Shown here: one piece after another, positions 17,212 through 25,563 of the stretch
How positions within the stretch are numbered: position 1 is the stretch's first letter
How the letters are laid out: every line of letters begins with the position of its first letter
Source of the DNA: Zunongwangia mangrovi
GTDB taxonomy: Bacteria > Bacteroidota > Bacteroidia > Flavobacteriales > Flavobacteriaceae
Length of the DNA: 64,000 bases
Direction of reading: 5' to 3'
NCBI RefSeq assembly: GCF_900112105.1
Contig: NZ_FOKV01000001.1
Span: 1,054,001-1,118,000, forward strand
The notes under the pieces: model-generated
Databases searched by the model: none
Told to the model about the DNA's origin: nothing
What the model saw: the letters and a program-made list of their open reading frames with translations, nothing else
Translations under genes and position numbers: made by a program

Positions 17212-18246
17212 ATGAAATTTAATTTTTGGTTAATTATCGCGGTTACTCTTTTTCATTACAGCTGCCAGCCAGATTTCCCTAAACTAAAATATAACGGATC
17301 AAGTTTAGTTGCTTCCCGAGATTCGTTAAAAATCGAGCATATTCTTCCGCTTAAAAACGTAAATGCGAATACCGTGGCCTTAATGCCTTTTGCATTTCTT
17401 CAGGATTTAAATAGTCCCGAGTTGCATTTTAATCACGAGCGGCAATGGTGGGGAGAACGTGTAGATGGTGTTCAGCAAAATATCCAGGTACTTCAGGAAA
17501 ATGGAATAAAAATCATGCTAAAACCTCAAATTTGGATCTGGCATGGCGAATTTACCGGGGATCTTAATATGACTTCAGAAGAACACTGGCAAACTTTCGA
17601 AAATAGCTATCTGGAATATATTTTATTGTATGCTGAACTGGCCGAAAAAGAGCAAATTTCACTTTTTTGCATAGGAACCGAGCTTTATAATTTTACTGAA
17701 AAAAGACCTGAATTTTGGCAAAAGATGATCGCAGAAGTGCGCAAAGTTTATTCCGGAAAAATCACTTATGCTGAAAACTGGGATAAAGTAGATCAGTTTG
17801 AACTTTGGGACGAACTCGATTTTATTGGCGTAGATGCTTATTTCCCGGTAAGTGAATCAAAAGATCCAACAGAAGCCGAATTGATCGCCGGTTGGAAATC
17901 ACATAAAAAAATGCTTCAGCAATTATCTTCAACATATAAAAAGCAGATATTATTTACTGAATATGGTTATAGAAATGTCGATTTTGCCACAAAAGAACCC
18001 TGGCAGGCTTCTACAAGGAGAAGAGGTGATCAGCTTCCTGAAAATCTAAATGAAGAATTGCAAGCAAAGGCTTTACAGGTAATTTATGATGAATTTTGGC
18101 AAGAGAATTGGTTTGCCGGCGGATTTCTTTGGAAATGGCATCACGATCACGAGCGTGCCGGCGGAAAACAAAATGACCGTTTCACTCCACAAAATAAACT
18201 GGCCGAAAAAACCGTAAAAGTGAATTACGGCAAGTATGTGAATTAA
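17212..18246 (+). CDS. GH113-like glycoside hydrolase, lipoprotein
   Basis: A 344-residue protein with a lipobox near FHYSC, so it should be anchored to a membrane after export. The TIM-barrel features match GH113 beta-mannanase or mannosidase-like proteins: VALMPFAF near strand 1, IKIMLKPQIWIWHGEFTGD, the probable acid/base in FCIGTELYNF (Glu157), LDFIGVDAYFPV, the probable nucleophile in ILFTEYGYRN (Glu250), and a terminal GGFLWKWHHD. I start at ATG 17212; the in-frame TTG at 17203 adds three residues only. It converges on the DUF547 gene with a 13-base gap. Beta-mannan or a mannose-containing cell-surface glycan is the likely substrate. It is not physically in the large PUL. Confidence 0.78.
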   Translation: MKFNFWLIIAVTLFHYSCQPDFPKLKYNGSSLVASRDSLKIEHILPLKNVNANTVALMPFAFLQDLNSPELHFNHERQWWGERVDGVQQNIQVLQENGIKIMLKPQIWIWHGEFTGDLNMTSEEHWQTFENSYLEYILLYAELAEKEQISLFCIGTELYNFTEKRPEFWQKMIAEVRKVYSGKITYAENWDKVDQFELWDELDFIGVDAYFPVSESKDPTEAELIAGWKSHKKMLQQLSSTYKKQILFTEYGYRNVDFATKEPWQASTRRRGDQLPENLNEELQAKALQVIYDEFWQENWFAGGFLWKWHHDHERAGGKQNDRFTPQNKLAEKTVKVNYGKYVN

Positions 18247-18259
18247 CGATATTCGTTGG

Positions 18260-19078
18260 TTAGGATTGCTTGTTTAAGTTCCAGTTGTAATCTCTAAAAG
18301 AAATATTATTCCAATTCTTCATTTTTACCTCGCTATAGCGATTTATGTATTCACCAATAGTGATACTACCGTTGGTAAAATCGCCACTATACCAGTCAAA
18401 AATTCTAGAAAGATGGGCTGATTCTGGTTTTATAAGATTCTTAGATGAATTTATAAAAGATCGGGTTGCAAATTCTAATTGCTCATTGATAGCTCCGGCG
18501 GTGTAGGCTTCGTTTAATAATCTTGGGCTGGAAATTGCCGCTTTACAAATTGCAAAATTAACTCGGGGTTCGTTCATTCTTCTTAAAATACTGTTTTCTA
18601 AAGCGCCCAAAGAAATTTGCTTTGTACCCATGCTAACAAATTCTTTTGTGGTTGCACCATCGACATTCTGAATGGTTTTTAAAGGATAATTATCCAGAAC
18701 GATCTTTACAGTATTGGCATTGTAAGTATTAATGTAATAAGCTAATTGTTCCTGAACAGACCAGGATTGATCTGGTTTGTTTTCTGAAAGCATTTTGATG
18801 TACTTATCGAATGCTTTTCGGTCTTTTTTCAGGCCTTCATAGTTTACCAGTCCTCTTTCATCTACATATTTTTGAAGCAAATTATGCCAGGTAGAATGAT
18901 CAATATTGGTAGAAGTATTAGAAATCGTTGAAATTAACTCGCCTTTTACCCGTGTATGGGGTAAACCCTTACTGGAAAATCCAGCCGCTGAAAATAACGC
19001 GCAGCTGCTTAAACCAATAGGGAAAATGGCCATTATCAATATTCGTTTAAGTAGGTTGAAATTTTTCATGCTGCGCAT
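18260..19078 (-). CDS. DUF547 lipoprotein at the end of the arsenosugar operon
   Basis: A 272-residue lipoprotein (lipobox LSSC near residue 26) with a DUF547 domain. Recognisable segments are WHNLLQKYVDERGLVNYEGL, EQLAYYINTYNANTVKIVL, LGALENSILR and VNFAICKAAISSPRLL. The usual family phrase is H-A-(V/L)-NC(A)S-SCP; here the second Cys region is ICKAAISS, so some conserved Cys residues are missing. The function of DUF547 is unknown, with suggestions of papain-like or transferase activity. It follows arsM by 21 bases on the same strand, which suggests it is the last member of the arsenosugar operon and acts in the periplasm or outer membrane. That role is inference from position. Confidence 0.8.
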   Translation of the reverse strand: MRSMKNFNLLKRILIMAIFPIGLSSCALFSAAGFSSKGLPHTRVKGELISTISNTSTNIDHSTWHNLLQKYVDERGLVNYEGLKKDRKAFDKYIKMLSENKPDQSWSVQEQLAYYINTYNANTVKIVLDNYPLKTIQNVDGATTKEFVSMGTKQISLGALENSILRRMNEPRVNFAICKAAISSPRLLNEAYTAGAINEQLEFATRSFINSSKNLIKPESAHLSRIFDWYSGDFTNGSITIGEYINRYSEVKMKNWNNISFRDYNWNLNKQS

Positions 19079-19099
19079 TTTTCAGTTTAAATTTGGTGT

Positions 19100-20071
19100 T
19101 TAGCAACAACCGCCACCATCATAATGGAAGGTAGATTCGCTAATAAAAATATCGTCTCGGCCTAGATCTTTTAAAGCTTTTGCGGTCTTATCGCAAATCG
19201 CTAAAGGCTGATTTTTTAGAAGAATATGACCTTCTTTATCATCAAAATGATCGTCTTCTCCATAATAGATTGCTGCTTTTCCTGTAAAGATACAAGGTCC
19301 ATCTTCTGGCATGGGATCTTTAATGGCGGCAACTTCTATAGATTCAATATAAATCAATTCGTTGGTTGGATAATGTTTTGGATCCAGAATACGGTATGGT
19401 TTTCTGGCTCTAATTTCTATGGTTCCAAAGCCAACATCGGTTAAAGCTTTTACGTAATCTTTAATTGGTAAACTTCCGCTAAGGCATAATGCTCTTAATC
19501 GCTCGTCATTTCTAAGCTCGTTATTCATTTCCTGCTCGCAGGTAGGATCGCTCATCACCAGTTTGCCATGTGGTTTTAAAACACGGTACATTTCTTCGAT
19601 CGCTTTTTTAAGATCTTCAGCTTTAAAAATATTGAACAGGCAATTTTGAGCAGCAACATCAACCGAATTATCTTCTACCGGAAGATGAAGCGCATCGCCA
19701 TTTTTCAAATCCACAAAATCTGAGTTGAACCACTCGTTTTGTTCTTCAGCAATTTTGAAGTTTTTTCTTGAGGCTTCCAACATTTCATCTACGGTATCGA
19801 TCCCAATTACGCCATTTTTTTGTCTTGAGAAATAAGCGAATTGTAATAATTCCATTCCGCCGCCAACACCAACATATAAAATACGCGGATTGTTAGAAAG
19901 ATCACGTGCATGAACAGTGCTTCCACAGCCATAATTCATTTCCTGCATGATCTTTGGGATCTTTAATCCCGGCAGTTCCCAAATAGGATTTGTTGTGCAG
20001 CAAAGCCCAACATCTGGAGTAAGTGCTGCATCTTTATAAACGTTTTTTGTGGTTTCTAAATAACTGCTCAT
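19100..20071 (-). CDS. arsM: Arsenosugar biosynthesis arsenite methyltransferase ArsM
   Basis: A 323-residue SAM-dependent methyltransferase. The Rossmann motif I is ILYVGVGGGMELLQFAYF near residue 65, followed by GVIGIDTVDEMLEASRKNF, NGDALHLPVEDNSVDVAAQN and LKPHGKLVMSDPTCEQEM. Cys-rich positions that could bind As(III) include Cys24-Cys25 (DVGLCCTTNP), AQNCLFNIF and the C-terminal GGGCC. The length and the C-terminal domain match the ArsM form found with ArsS rather than generic detoxifying ArsM. It would methylate arsenite to dimethylarsenic species, the substrate of ArsS. The gene begins five bases after the nucleoside phosphorylase gene. Confidence 0.87.
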   Translation of the reverse strand: MSSYLETTKNVYKDAALTPDVGLCCTTNPIWELPGLKIPKIMQEMNYGCGSTVHARDLSNNPRILYVGVGGGMELLQFAYFSRQKNGVIGIDTVDEMLEASRKNFKIAEEQNEWFNSDFVDLKNGDALHLPVEDNSVDVAAQNCLFNIFKAEDLKKAIEEMYRVLKPHGKLVMSDPTCEQEMNNELRNDERLRALCLSGSLPIKDYVKALTDVGFGTIEIRARKPYRILDPKHYPTNELIYIESIEVAAIKDPMPEDGPCIFTGKAAIYYGEDDHFDDKEGHILLKNQPLAICDKTAKALKDLGRDDIFISESTFHYDGGGCC

Positions 20072-20076
20072 TTGTA

Positions 20077-20895
20077 CTAAAGCGTTTTGATAAGTTCTCT
20101 AAAAAGAACGATCATTTGAGGTTCGGCTTTTTCAGCCATGGCAATGATTTCACTAATATCTACCGGTTTCAAATCGTCTGGATTTCCTTCATCGGTAATT
20201 ACTGAAACTGCCGAAACCGGAATGTTTAAGTGATTCGCTACAATAATTTCTGGAACCGTACTCATTCCCACAGCATCTGCTCCGGCGATCTTAAGAAAGC
20301 GATATTCAGCTCTGGTTTCTAATTGTGGCCCTAAAACTGAAGCGTATACTCCTTTATGTAGGTTGATATTGTTTGTTTTTGCGATCTTTTCTAATTCGGC
20401 ATTCATGTCTGGATCGTAAGGTTGCGCCATATCCACAAATCGTTCCCCAAGTTGCGCTACGCCTTTAAAAGCTAATGGCGATCCTCCCTGAAAATTAAGA
20501 TGATCGTCGATTAACATTAACTCTCCTTTTTTGTAATCCAGATTTATAGATCCTGCCGCGTTAGAAACCAATAATCTGTTTATTCCCAGTCTTTTCATTA
20601 CTCTCACCGGGTAAGTGACGTCCTGTAATGTATAACCTTCGTAAAGATGAAAACGTCCCTGCATCACCACTACCTTTTTGCCTTCAAGGCTTCCGAAGAT
20701 CAATTTTCCTTTATGAAACTCTACCGTAGCGGTTGGAAAATATGGAATGTGATTATAACTGGCTTCGTGTTCGATATCTATTTCGTCTACAAGTTTTCCT
20801 AGTCCGGTTCCTAAAATAATTCCGATTTCTGGAGCCTCAAATCCTTTAGATTTTAGATAATCGGTTGATTCCTGAATTGCGTCTGTCATGGTCAT
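20077..20895 (-). CDS. Purine-nucleoside phosphorylase (trimeric PNP/MTAP fold) in the arsenosugar operon
   Basis: Phosphorolyses purine nucleosides to base and (deoxy)ribose 1-phosphate. The 272-residue protein shows IILGTGLGKLVDEI (phosphate loop), YFPTATVEFHKGKL, LLVSNAAGSIN and VLGPQLETRAEYRF with the base-binding Glu193, then VGMSTVPEIIVANHL. The residue matching human PNP Asn243 is Asp235 in VSVITDEG. In the human enzyme this change is known to favour 6-aminopurines. The start codon overlaps the upstream glycosyltransferase stop by four bases (ATGA), so translation is coupled. In this operon it probably removes adenine from an adenosine-derived arsenical made by ArsS; ordinary purine salvage remains possible. 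Confidence 0.87.
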   Translation of the reverse strand: MTMTDAIQESTDYLKSKGFEAPEIGIILGTGLGKLVDEIDIEHEASYNHIPYFPTATVEFHKGKLIFGSLEGKKVVVMQGRFHLYEGYTLQDVTYPVRVMKRLGINRLLVSNAAGSINLDYKKGELMLIDDHLNFQGGSPLAFKGVAQLGERFVDMAQPYDPDMNAELEKIAKTNNINLHKGVYASVLGPQLETRAEYRFLKIAGADAVGMSTVPEIIVANHLNIPVSAVSVITDEGNPDDLKPVDISEIIAMAEKAEPQMIVLFRELIKTL

Positions 20896-21518
20896 GGTCG
20901 TTCTGTAAAAAATGGAATAAAAGCAGGATGATCTTTAATGTCTGAATACAGATCTACATCATTCCGCTTTTCTAATAATTTATAATTTGATTTTGTAAGA
21001 TTGTTTAATGTATCCTGAAGTACCGTTGAGGTTCCCCAGTTTTTATTTTGAAAGAGATTTTCCTGAAGTTGGGTTATTCCCAATAAATAATAGCCGCCAT
21101 CTTCAGCCGGGCCAATCACTACTTCATTTTCGTTCAGCATTTTAAAAGCCTGCTCTAAATCTTCGGTTTTAATATCATAAAGATCAGATCCTATAATGAC
21201 GATTTTCGAGTAACCCGCTTTAAAACCTTCAGCAAAAGCATTTTTCATTCGCTCGCCCAGATCTTCTCCTTTTTGTTTTTTCTTCTTAAAAATAGCATTA
21301 TCCCATAGATCATTTTCTTTTATTTCTTCGGAATAATATACCGTTTTATCAGTGTTTAGCGGAGCGCAAATCTTTGCCGTATGCGCCAGCAAAAATTTAT
21401 AAATATCTAGTGCAGCCTGATCTCCAACATCTTTGGCAAGTCTGGTTTTTACTTTGCCAAATTTGGGATTACGAGTAAAAATTAAAAGTAAGTTTTTTGA
21501 AGTATTTGTCTCTCTCAA
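20892..21518 (-). CDS. Arsenosugar biosynthesis glycosyltransferase, TIGR04282/CofC-like (DUF2064)
   Basis: A 208-residue nucleotidyltransferase-fold protein. The N-terminus LLLIFTRNPKFGKVKTRLAK is the CofC-like nucleotide loop, followed by KKQKGEDLGERMKNAFAEGF, VVIGPAEDGGYYLLGI with the conserved acidic-glycine motif, and NKNWGTSTVLQDTL. Proteins of this family are co-located with ArsS and ArsM and are annotated as glycosyltransferases of arsenosugar synthesis; the assignment rests on gene context more than biochemistry. The operon position, with an ATGA overlap into the phosphorylase gene, supports the role. The reaction may be transfer of a glyceryl or sugar group to the arsenoriboside. 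Confidence 0.84.
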   Translation of the reverse strand: MRETNTSKNLLLIFTRNPKFGKVKTRLAKDVGDQAALDIYKFLLAHTAKICAPLNTDKTVYYSEEIKENDLWDNAIFKKKKQKGEDLGERMKNAFAEGFKAGYSKIVIIGSDLYDIKTEDLEQAFKMLNENEVVIGPAEDGGYYLLGITQLQENLFQNKNWGTSTVLQDTLNNLTKSNYKLLEKRNDVDLYSDIKDHPAFIPFFTERP

Positions 21519-21790
21519 AAAATCATATTTTGTATCTGAAAAGCTGATTTTTAATGCTTTTTACAAAGCCTTCAGATGTATTGCATTCCTAGCAATATAC
21601 TATGATTATATGAAAATCTCGACTAATTTTTTGTGAAATTTATAAAGGCCGAGATTGTATATATTCAGCTTAATTTTTAGAAATTGAACTTGCTCGTTTT
21701 GCCAAGAAAAAGAAGCCGATTTTATACAATTTCAGGATTAAATTACATCAGAGAAATTCAGGAGATATTTCTTTAATTAATTCAAAAAAA

Positions 21791-22846
21791 TTAGATCGTG
21801 GATCCCTGGCAACTACTTCCCGCACCGGCGGTACAACCGTAACAATGCTGCGAAATAATGATATTTCGATCATTTAGCAAATCTTCGTTGTACTCGCTAA
21901 TGTGTTTTACTTTAGAATTCACCTTTAGATCTAACATTTGGTTAAAATCACAATCATAAAGCCATCCATCCCAGCTAATCGAAATCGTATTGGTACACAT
22001 TACATTTTCGACTGCAGCGGGATTGTAAGCATCTACCAAAGAATACATATAATCTTCGTAATTTTCTGAAGCAATTAGATATTCCAAAAATCGGCTTATC
22101 GGAAGATTCGTAATCGCAAAAAGGCTATTAAAATCGATATTGAAATCTTCTTTTAGCGCTTTCTTGAAATCATTTTCCATCGCTGCCTGGTTGGTAGGTA
22201 AAAATGCACCTGATGGATTATAAACCAGATCTAATTTGAGATCGCTGCCCGGTTGTGCATAACCCACTTCATTTAAAAGCTGAAGCGCTTTTATCGATTT
22301 ATCGAAAACTCCGTTTCCGCGTTGTTTGTCTGTTTTCTCCCGCTTGTAAAAAGGAAGAGAAGAAACCACATGAACATTATGTTTCTTGAAGAAATCGGGT
22401 AAATCGTGATATTTTTTATTCGCTAAAATGATGGTAAGATTAGATCTTGCGATAAAATCTTTGATCCCTGCTTTAGAAGCTTCTTCTACAAACCATCTAA
22501 AATTGGGATTCATTTCTGGCGCACCGCCGGTAAGATCTAAAGTATGCGCTCCGGTATTTTTAATGACTTCCAGGCATTGCTGCATGGTTTCTTTCGTCAT
22601 TACTTCTTTACGATCTGGCCCGGCATCTACATGGCAATGCGAACAAACCTGGTTACACATATAACCAAGGTTTAGTTGCAATATTTCCAGTTTTTTGGGT
22701 TTAAGCGGAAAATGACCACTTTCTGCAATTTTATCTTTAAAAGTTGGAAGCTCTCCTTCTTCAAAAATTCCTTCACTTAATAGTTCCAGTTGTCGTTGCG
22801 GGCTGGATAGATCGTCTTCTCTTGCTTTTAGGGATTTTAGAGACAT
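21791..22846 (-). CDS. arsS: Arsenosugar biosynthesis radical SAM protein ArsS
   Basis: A 351-residue radical SAM enzyme. The cluster motif CNQVCSHC (CxxxCxxC) follows LEILQLNLGY near residue 60, then LDLTGGAPEMN for SAM binding. The C-terminal domain contains CTNTISISWDGWLYDCDFNQML and ends in a Cys-rich tail, HCYGCTAGAGSSCQGSTI. This is typical of the ArsS family, where the tail Cys may be selenocysteine in some members; here all are Cys. ArsS is proposed to join a 5'-deoxyadenosyl group to dimethylarsenite. It is separated from the glycosyltransferase gene by 272 bases with no recognised gene, so an internal promoter there is possible. Family call is strong. Confidence 0.9.
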   Translation of the reverse strand: MSLKSLKAREDDLSSPQRQLELLSEGIFEEGELPTFKDKIAESGHFPLKPKKLEILQLNLGYMCNQVCSHCHVDAGPDRKEVMTKETMQQCLEVIKNTGAHTLDLTGGAPEMNPNFRWFVEEASKAGIKDFIARSNLTIILANKKYHDLPDFFKKHNVHVVSSLPFYKREKTDKQRGNGVFDKSIKALQLLNEVGYAQPGSDLKLDLVYNPSGAFLPTNQAAMENDFKKALKEDFNIDFNSLFAITNLPISRFLEYLIASENYEDYMYSLVDAYNPAAVENVMCTNTISISWDGWLYDCDFNQMLDLKVNSKVKHISEYNEDLLNDRNIIISQHCYGCTAGAGSSCQGSTI

Positions 22847-22891
22847 ATAAAAATGTTGTACGCTGGTTTAGACGAAAAGATTAGCTTTGGT

Positions 22892-23227
22892 TTACATGCT
22901 AAGCTTTTTGTATTTATTCATCATTTGTACACCATGCACAAGAGTCGCGCCACTTTCTATGGCAGCACCGGCATGAACGGCTTCCATCATTTCTTCTTTT
23001 GTAATGCCGCGTTGTAAGCCATCTTTGGTATAGGCATCGATGCAATAGGGGCATTTTACCACATGCGAAACAGCCAAAGCGATAAGTGATTTTTCACGGG
23101 CAGAAAGTGCTCCTTCTTCAAAAACTTTTCCGTAGTAATCAAAAAACTTTTTCCCAAGCTCTTCGCTCCATTCTGTAATTTCACCAAATTTCCTTAAGTC
23201 GGCCGGATCATAATAAGATTTAGACAT
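22892..23227 (-). CDS. Arsenosugar-associated AhpD-like carboxymuconolactone decarboxylase family protein
   Basis: A 111-residue alpha-helical AhpD-like protein. The redox motif is VKCPYCIDAYTKDGLQRGIT (CxxC plus downstream acidic and aromatic residues) in the usual order after REKSLIALAVSHV. The small single-domain size fits the peroxidase-like subgroup found beside ArsS. It may use its disulphide to handle thiol or peroxide chemistry on an arsenical intermediate, but this is not shown. It is the first gene of the minus-strand operon that continues through ArsS, the glycosyltransferase, the phosphorylase, ArsM and the DUF547 protein. A near-consensus promoter box (TATCTTTA on the minus strand, 23346-23339) lies about 110 bases upstream. 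Confidence 0.86.
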   Translation of the reverse strand: MSKSYYDPADLRKFGEITEWSEELGKKFFDYYGKVFEEGALSAREKSLIALAVSHVVKCPYCIDAYTKDGLQRGITKEEMMEAVHAGAAIESGATLVHGVQMMNKYKKLSM

Positions 23228-23821
23228 AAAATAGTTTTTATTGGCACCGCCAAAGGGTTTAATGCCCCAAGGCCTGCCTCGAAATTAAAAATTTGTTTCC
23301 AACGAGTGCGTCGAGGGCTTGCCTCGAGCTAGTTTGCGTAAAGATACAATTTATGCATTCTCATCATTAAAAAGAGCAACTCGATATCAAGATTAACAGT
23401 AAAGTGCAATGGGAAATTATAAAACACAGGTCTTGAAAATTTATTCAGAATTCAATAAAATTTGATGCTTTGATAAGCAGAAATATGGTAAACCGTTAAG
23501 TAAAAGTTAATGAAAGCTGCACTAAAACTGTTAATGTTGGATTAATTTTAACTATATTAGAGCGGAGACAAGAATACAAATCGAACATCATTAGAATAGA
23601 TTTCGTCAAGATGACGGCTTATGTGCCGGTATTATTGACATATGGCGATGAATAACGTTTTTCACATAACTAATAGTTGATAACACACAACTTTAACAAA
23701 CGCTAAGAATAATTGTCTTCAAATATTAATTTTACCTGTTGTAACGCTTATTTAAGCGTTTACAAATAGAAAACTAACCATCAAAACACGGGCTGCTTGT
23801 TTTTAAAAGAGCTGCAGATTT
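23228..23821. other. 594-base regulatory gap between arsenosugar operon and AraC gene
   Basis: No gene of credible length. At 23311-23327 the inverted repeat TCGAGG-GCTTG-CCTCGA sits in a local GC-rich patch; the phrase TGCCTCGA also occurs just before it, near 23275, suggesting a repeat remnant. A tiny open frame at 23611-23655 (14 codons, ATG to TAA) is noted but unsupported. A perfect operator-like palindrome lies at 23743-23760. Confidence 0.4.
23743..23760. promoter_or_regulatory. Perfect 18-base palindrome upstream of the AraC gene
   Basis: AACGCTTA-TT-TAAGCGTT is perfectly self-complementary and lies 61 bases before the AraC start codon. A half-match (AAACGCTAAG) lies about 45 bases upstream, near 23698. 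This looks like an operator, possibly for autoregulation, although AraC proteins usually prefer direct repeats. Confidence 0.45.
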
Positions 23822-24847
23822 ATGAGAATAGACGTTAATACTTTACCGGTTAATGACATAATAGGCGATATTTCAAAATGTATAGATGCACCTGTAAAAA
23901 ATGGAGCAGGTGAACTTATGCTCGAAATTCCGTCAGAATTGGGAGAAGGTTATATTAGAGGATGCAGTTTTGATTCTGGGATTGGTATTATTACTTATAA
24001 TTGTAAGTTCTACGAGGATATTAATATTCATTTTACCTTAAATAGTGTTCATCCTTTAAAGTTTATTTTTTGTTCTCAGGGAAGTGTAGATCATTGTTTT
24101 GAAAATTCAGAGAATGTAGTCAAGATAGATAGTTTTCAAAATATCATTGTGTCCAGTAGTGGTTACAGGGGGCATGTGCTTAGTTTTAAAAAAAATGTAG
24201 CAACCCATGTCTCTAGTTTAGAGATTATACGCTCTATTTTTTCGCATCGAGATAATTATCAGTTTCAGGATATAGAGCCAGAGCTAAAAGAGATCTTTAA
24301 AGATCAGGTTTCTGAAAAAGAATTTTTCTATCAGGGAAATTACAGTATCAAATCGGCTGATCTTATGGATGAGATCGCCACTAAAGAATTTACCGGATTT
24401 TTACGTTCTATCTTTCTTGAAGGAAAAGCTTTTGAAATGTTGGTGGTGCAAATTGCCCAATATCAGGATGATGAAGCTGAAGATAAATTACCACAGATCC
24501 TTAGAAAATCTGATATCGAAAAAGTAAATTATGTAGCAAGACGAATTGAAGGGGATCTGGCTTCTAATCTTACCGTTGAAGCTTTAGCGAAAGAAGCCGG
24601 TACCAACGTAAATAAATTACAGGAAGGTTTTAAGCATGTTTACGATCTTACGGTAAATAAATATATTCAGCATAGAAAACTAGAAGCAGCTAAGCAAATG
24701 TTGATGAGCACCGATAAGAATATTTCTGAAATCGTGGTGGCCATAGGCTTAAATAACCGAAGCTATTTTTCTAAGATCTTTAAAGAGAAATATGGGGTAA
24801 GTCCCAAGTACTTTTTAAAGTCGGGTTCTAAACAAGATCTAGATTAA
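23822..24847 (+). CDS. AraC-family transcriptional regulator
   Basis: A 341-residue cytosolic regulator. The C-terminal 100 residues form the double helix-turn-helix of AraC proteins: LTVEALAKEAGTNVNKLQEGF, then MSTDKNISEIVVAIGLNNRS and YFSKIFKEKYGVSPKYFLK. The N-terminal 230 residues match no ligand-binding fold I can name with confidence; they may form a cupin-like sensor. Homologous Bacteroidota proteins are common beside metabolic loci. The gene converges on the LytTR regulator with a 4-base stop overlap (24844-24847). A perfect palindrome lies 61 bases upstream. Whether it controls the PUL, the arsenosugar operon or neither is not visible. Confidence 0.87.
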   Translation: MRIDVNTLPVNDIIGDISKCIDAPVKNGAGELMLEIPSELGEGYIRGCSFDSGIGIITYNCKFYEDINIHFTLNSVHPLKFIFCSQGSVDHCFENSENVVKIDSFQNIIVSSSGYRGHVLSFKKNVATHVSSLEIIRSIFSHRDNYQFQDIEPELKEIFKDQVSEKEFFYQGNYSIKSADLMDEIATKEFTGFLRSIFLEGKAFEMLVVQIAQYQDDEAEDKLPQILRKSDIEKVNYVARRIEGDLASNLTVEALAKEAGTNVNKLQEGFKHVYDLTVNKYIQHRKLEAAKQMLMSTDKNISEIVVAIGLNNRSYFSKIFKEKYGVSPKYFLKSGSKQDLD

Positions 24848-25563
24848 TCCCGATCTCCATTTTTTAAGATCGCCTCTTTGGCTTCATTAATGTAACTTCT
24901 ACCAATCGTATAGCGACTTCCGCCAATTTCTAAACTGTTTCCTTCTATAGCTTCAACTTTTGGAATTGCTATCGTGTACGAACGGTGTATTCTTATAAAT
25001 CGATCCTGTGGTAAACTTTCAGTAAAACTGCTTAAGGTTTGATGAACGATATGTTTATCTGTAGCGGTGATGATCTTTATATAGTCTTTTAAACTTTCGA
25101 TCACTAGAATATCCTTTAGGTAGATCTTATGCATGCGTTTTTTATCGACCTTTACAAAAATATGTTCTAGCGTTTCAGTATTCGATTTTGTTAAATTTTG
25201 ACTCTCGTTTTTCAGTTTTAAAGCTTTATTTACTGCTTTTAAAAATCGAGGGAATGGGATGGGTTTTATTAAAAAATCCAGTATTTCTAATTCATAGCCT
25301 TTTACAGCATACTCTGCATGTGCTGTTGTGATAATTACATTTGGCTTGTGTGGCAGGCTTTCCAAAAAGCTATATCCATCCAAAAGCGGCATATTTACAT
25401 CTAGAAAAAGTAAATCTACTTCGTTCTCTTTTATAAAATTCATGCTGTCTACAGCATTTGTAAATGTAGCTTGTAGGGAAAGCTCTTTGATCTGTTTCAC
25501 ATAGTTTTTTATCACCTTTATTGCTAAAGGTTCATCATCAATTATGATACAGGAAAGACTCAT
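24844..25563 (-). CDS. LytTR-type response regulator
   Basis: A 239-residue response regulator. The receiver has the acidic pocket IIIDDEPLA and the phosphoacceptor Asp55 in LLFLDVNMPLLDG, with TTAHAEYAVKGYE and the conserved Lys in LDFLIKPIPF. The C-terminal LytTR DNA-binding domain follows from about residue 135: IYLKDILVIESLKDYIKI, RFIRIHRSYTIAI and LEIGGSRYTIGRSY. Its start codon overlaps the histidine kinase stop by four bases (ATGA), so the two are translationally coupled. This pair lies just upstream of, and divergent from, the GH92 gene of the large PUL and could sense cell-envelope or sugar status. Confidence 0.93.
   Translation of the reverse strand: MSLSCIIIDDEPLAIKVIKNYVKQIKELSLQATFTNAVDSMNFIKENEVDLLFLDVNMPLLDGYSFLESLPHKPNVIITTAHAEYAVKGYELEILDFLIKPIPFPRFLKAVNKALKLKNESQNLTKSNTETLEHIFVKVDKKRMHKIYLKDILVIESLKDYIKIITATDKHIVHQTLSSFTESLPQDRFIRIHRSYTIAIPKVEAIEGNSLEIGGSRYTIGRSYINEAKEAILKNGDRD

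Noticed and set aside
23611-23655. 14-codon open frame (possible leader peptide) upstream of the AraC gene
   Set aside because: Too short to support; no run of one amino acid and no attenuator hairpin after it.
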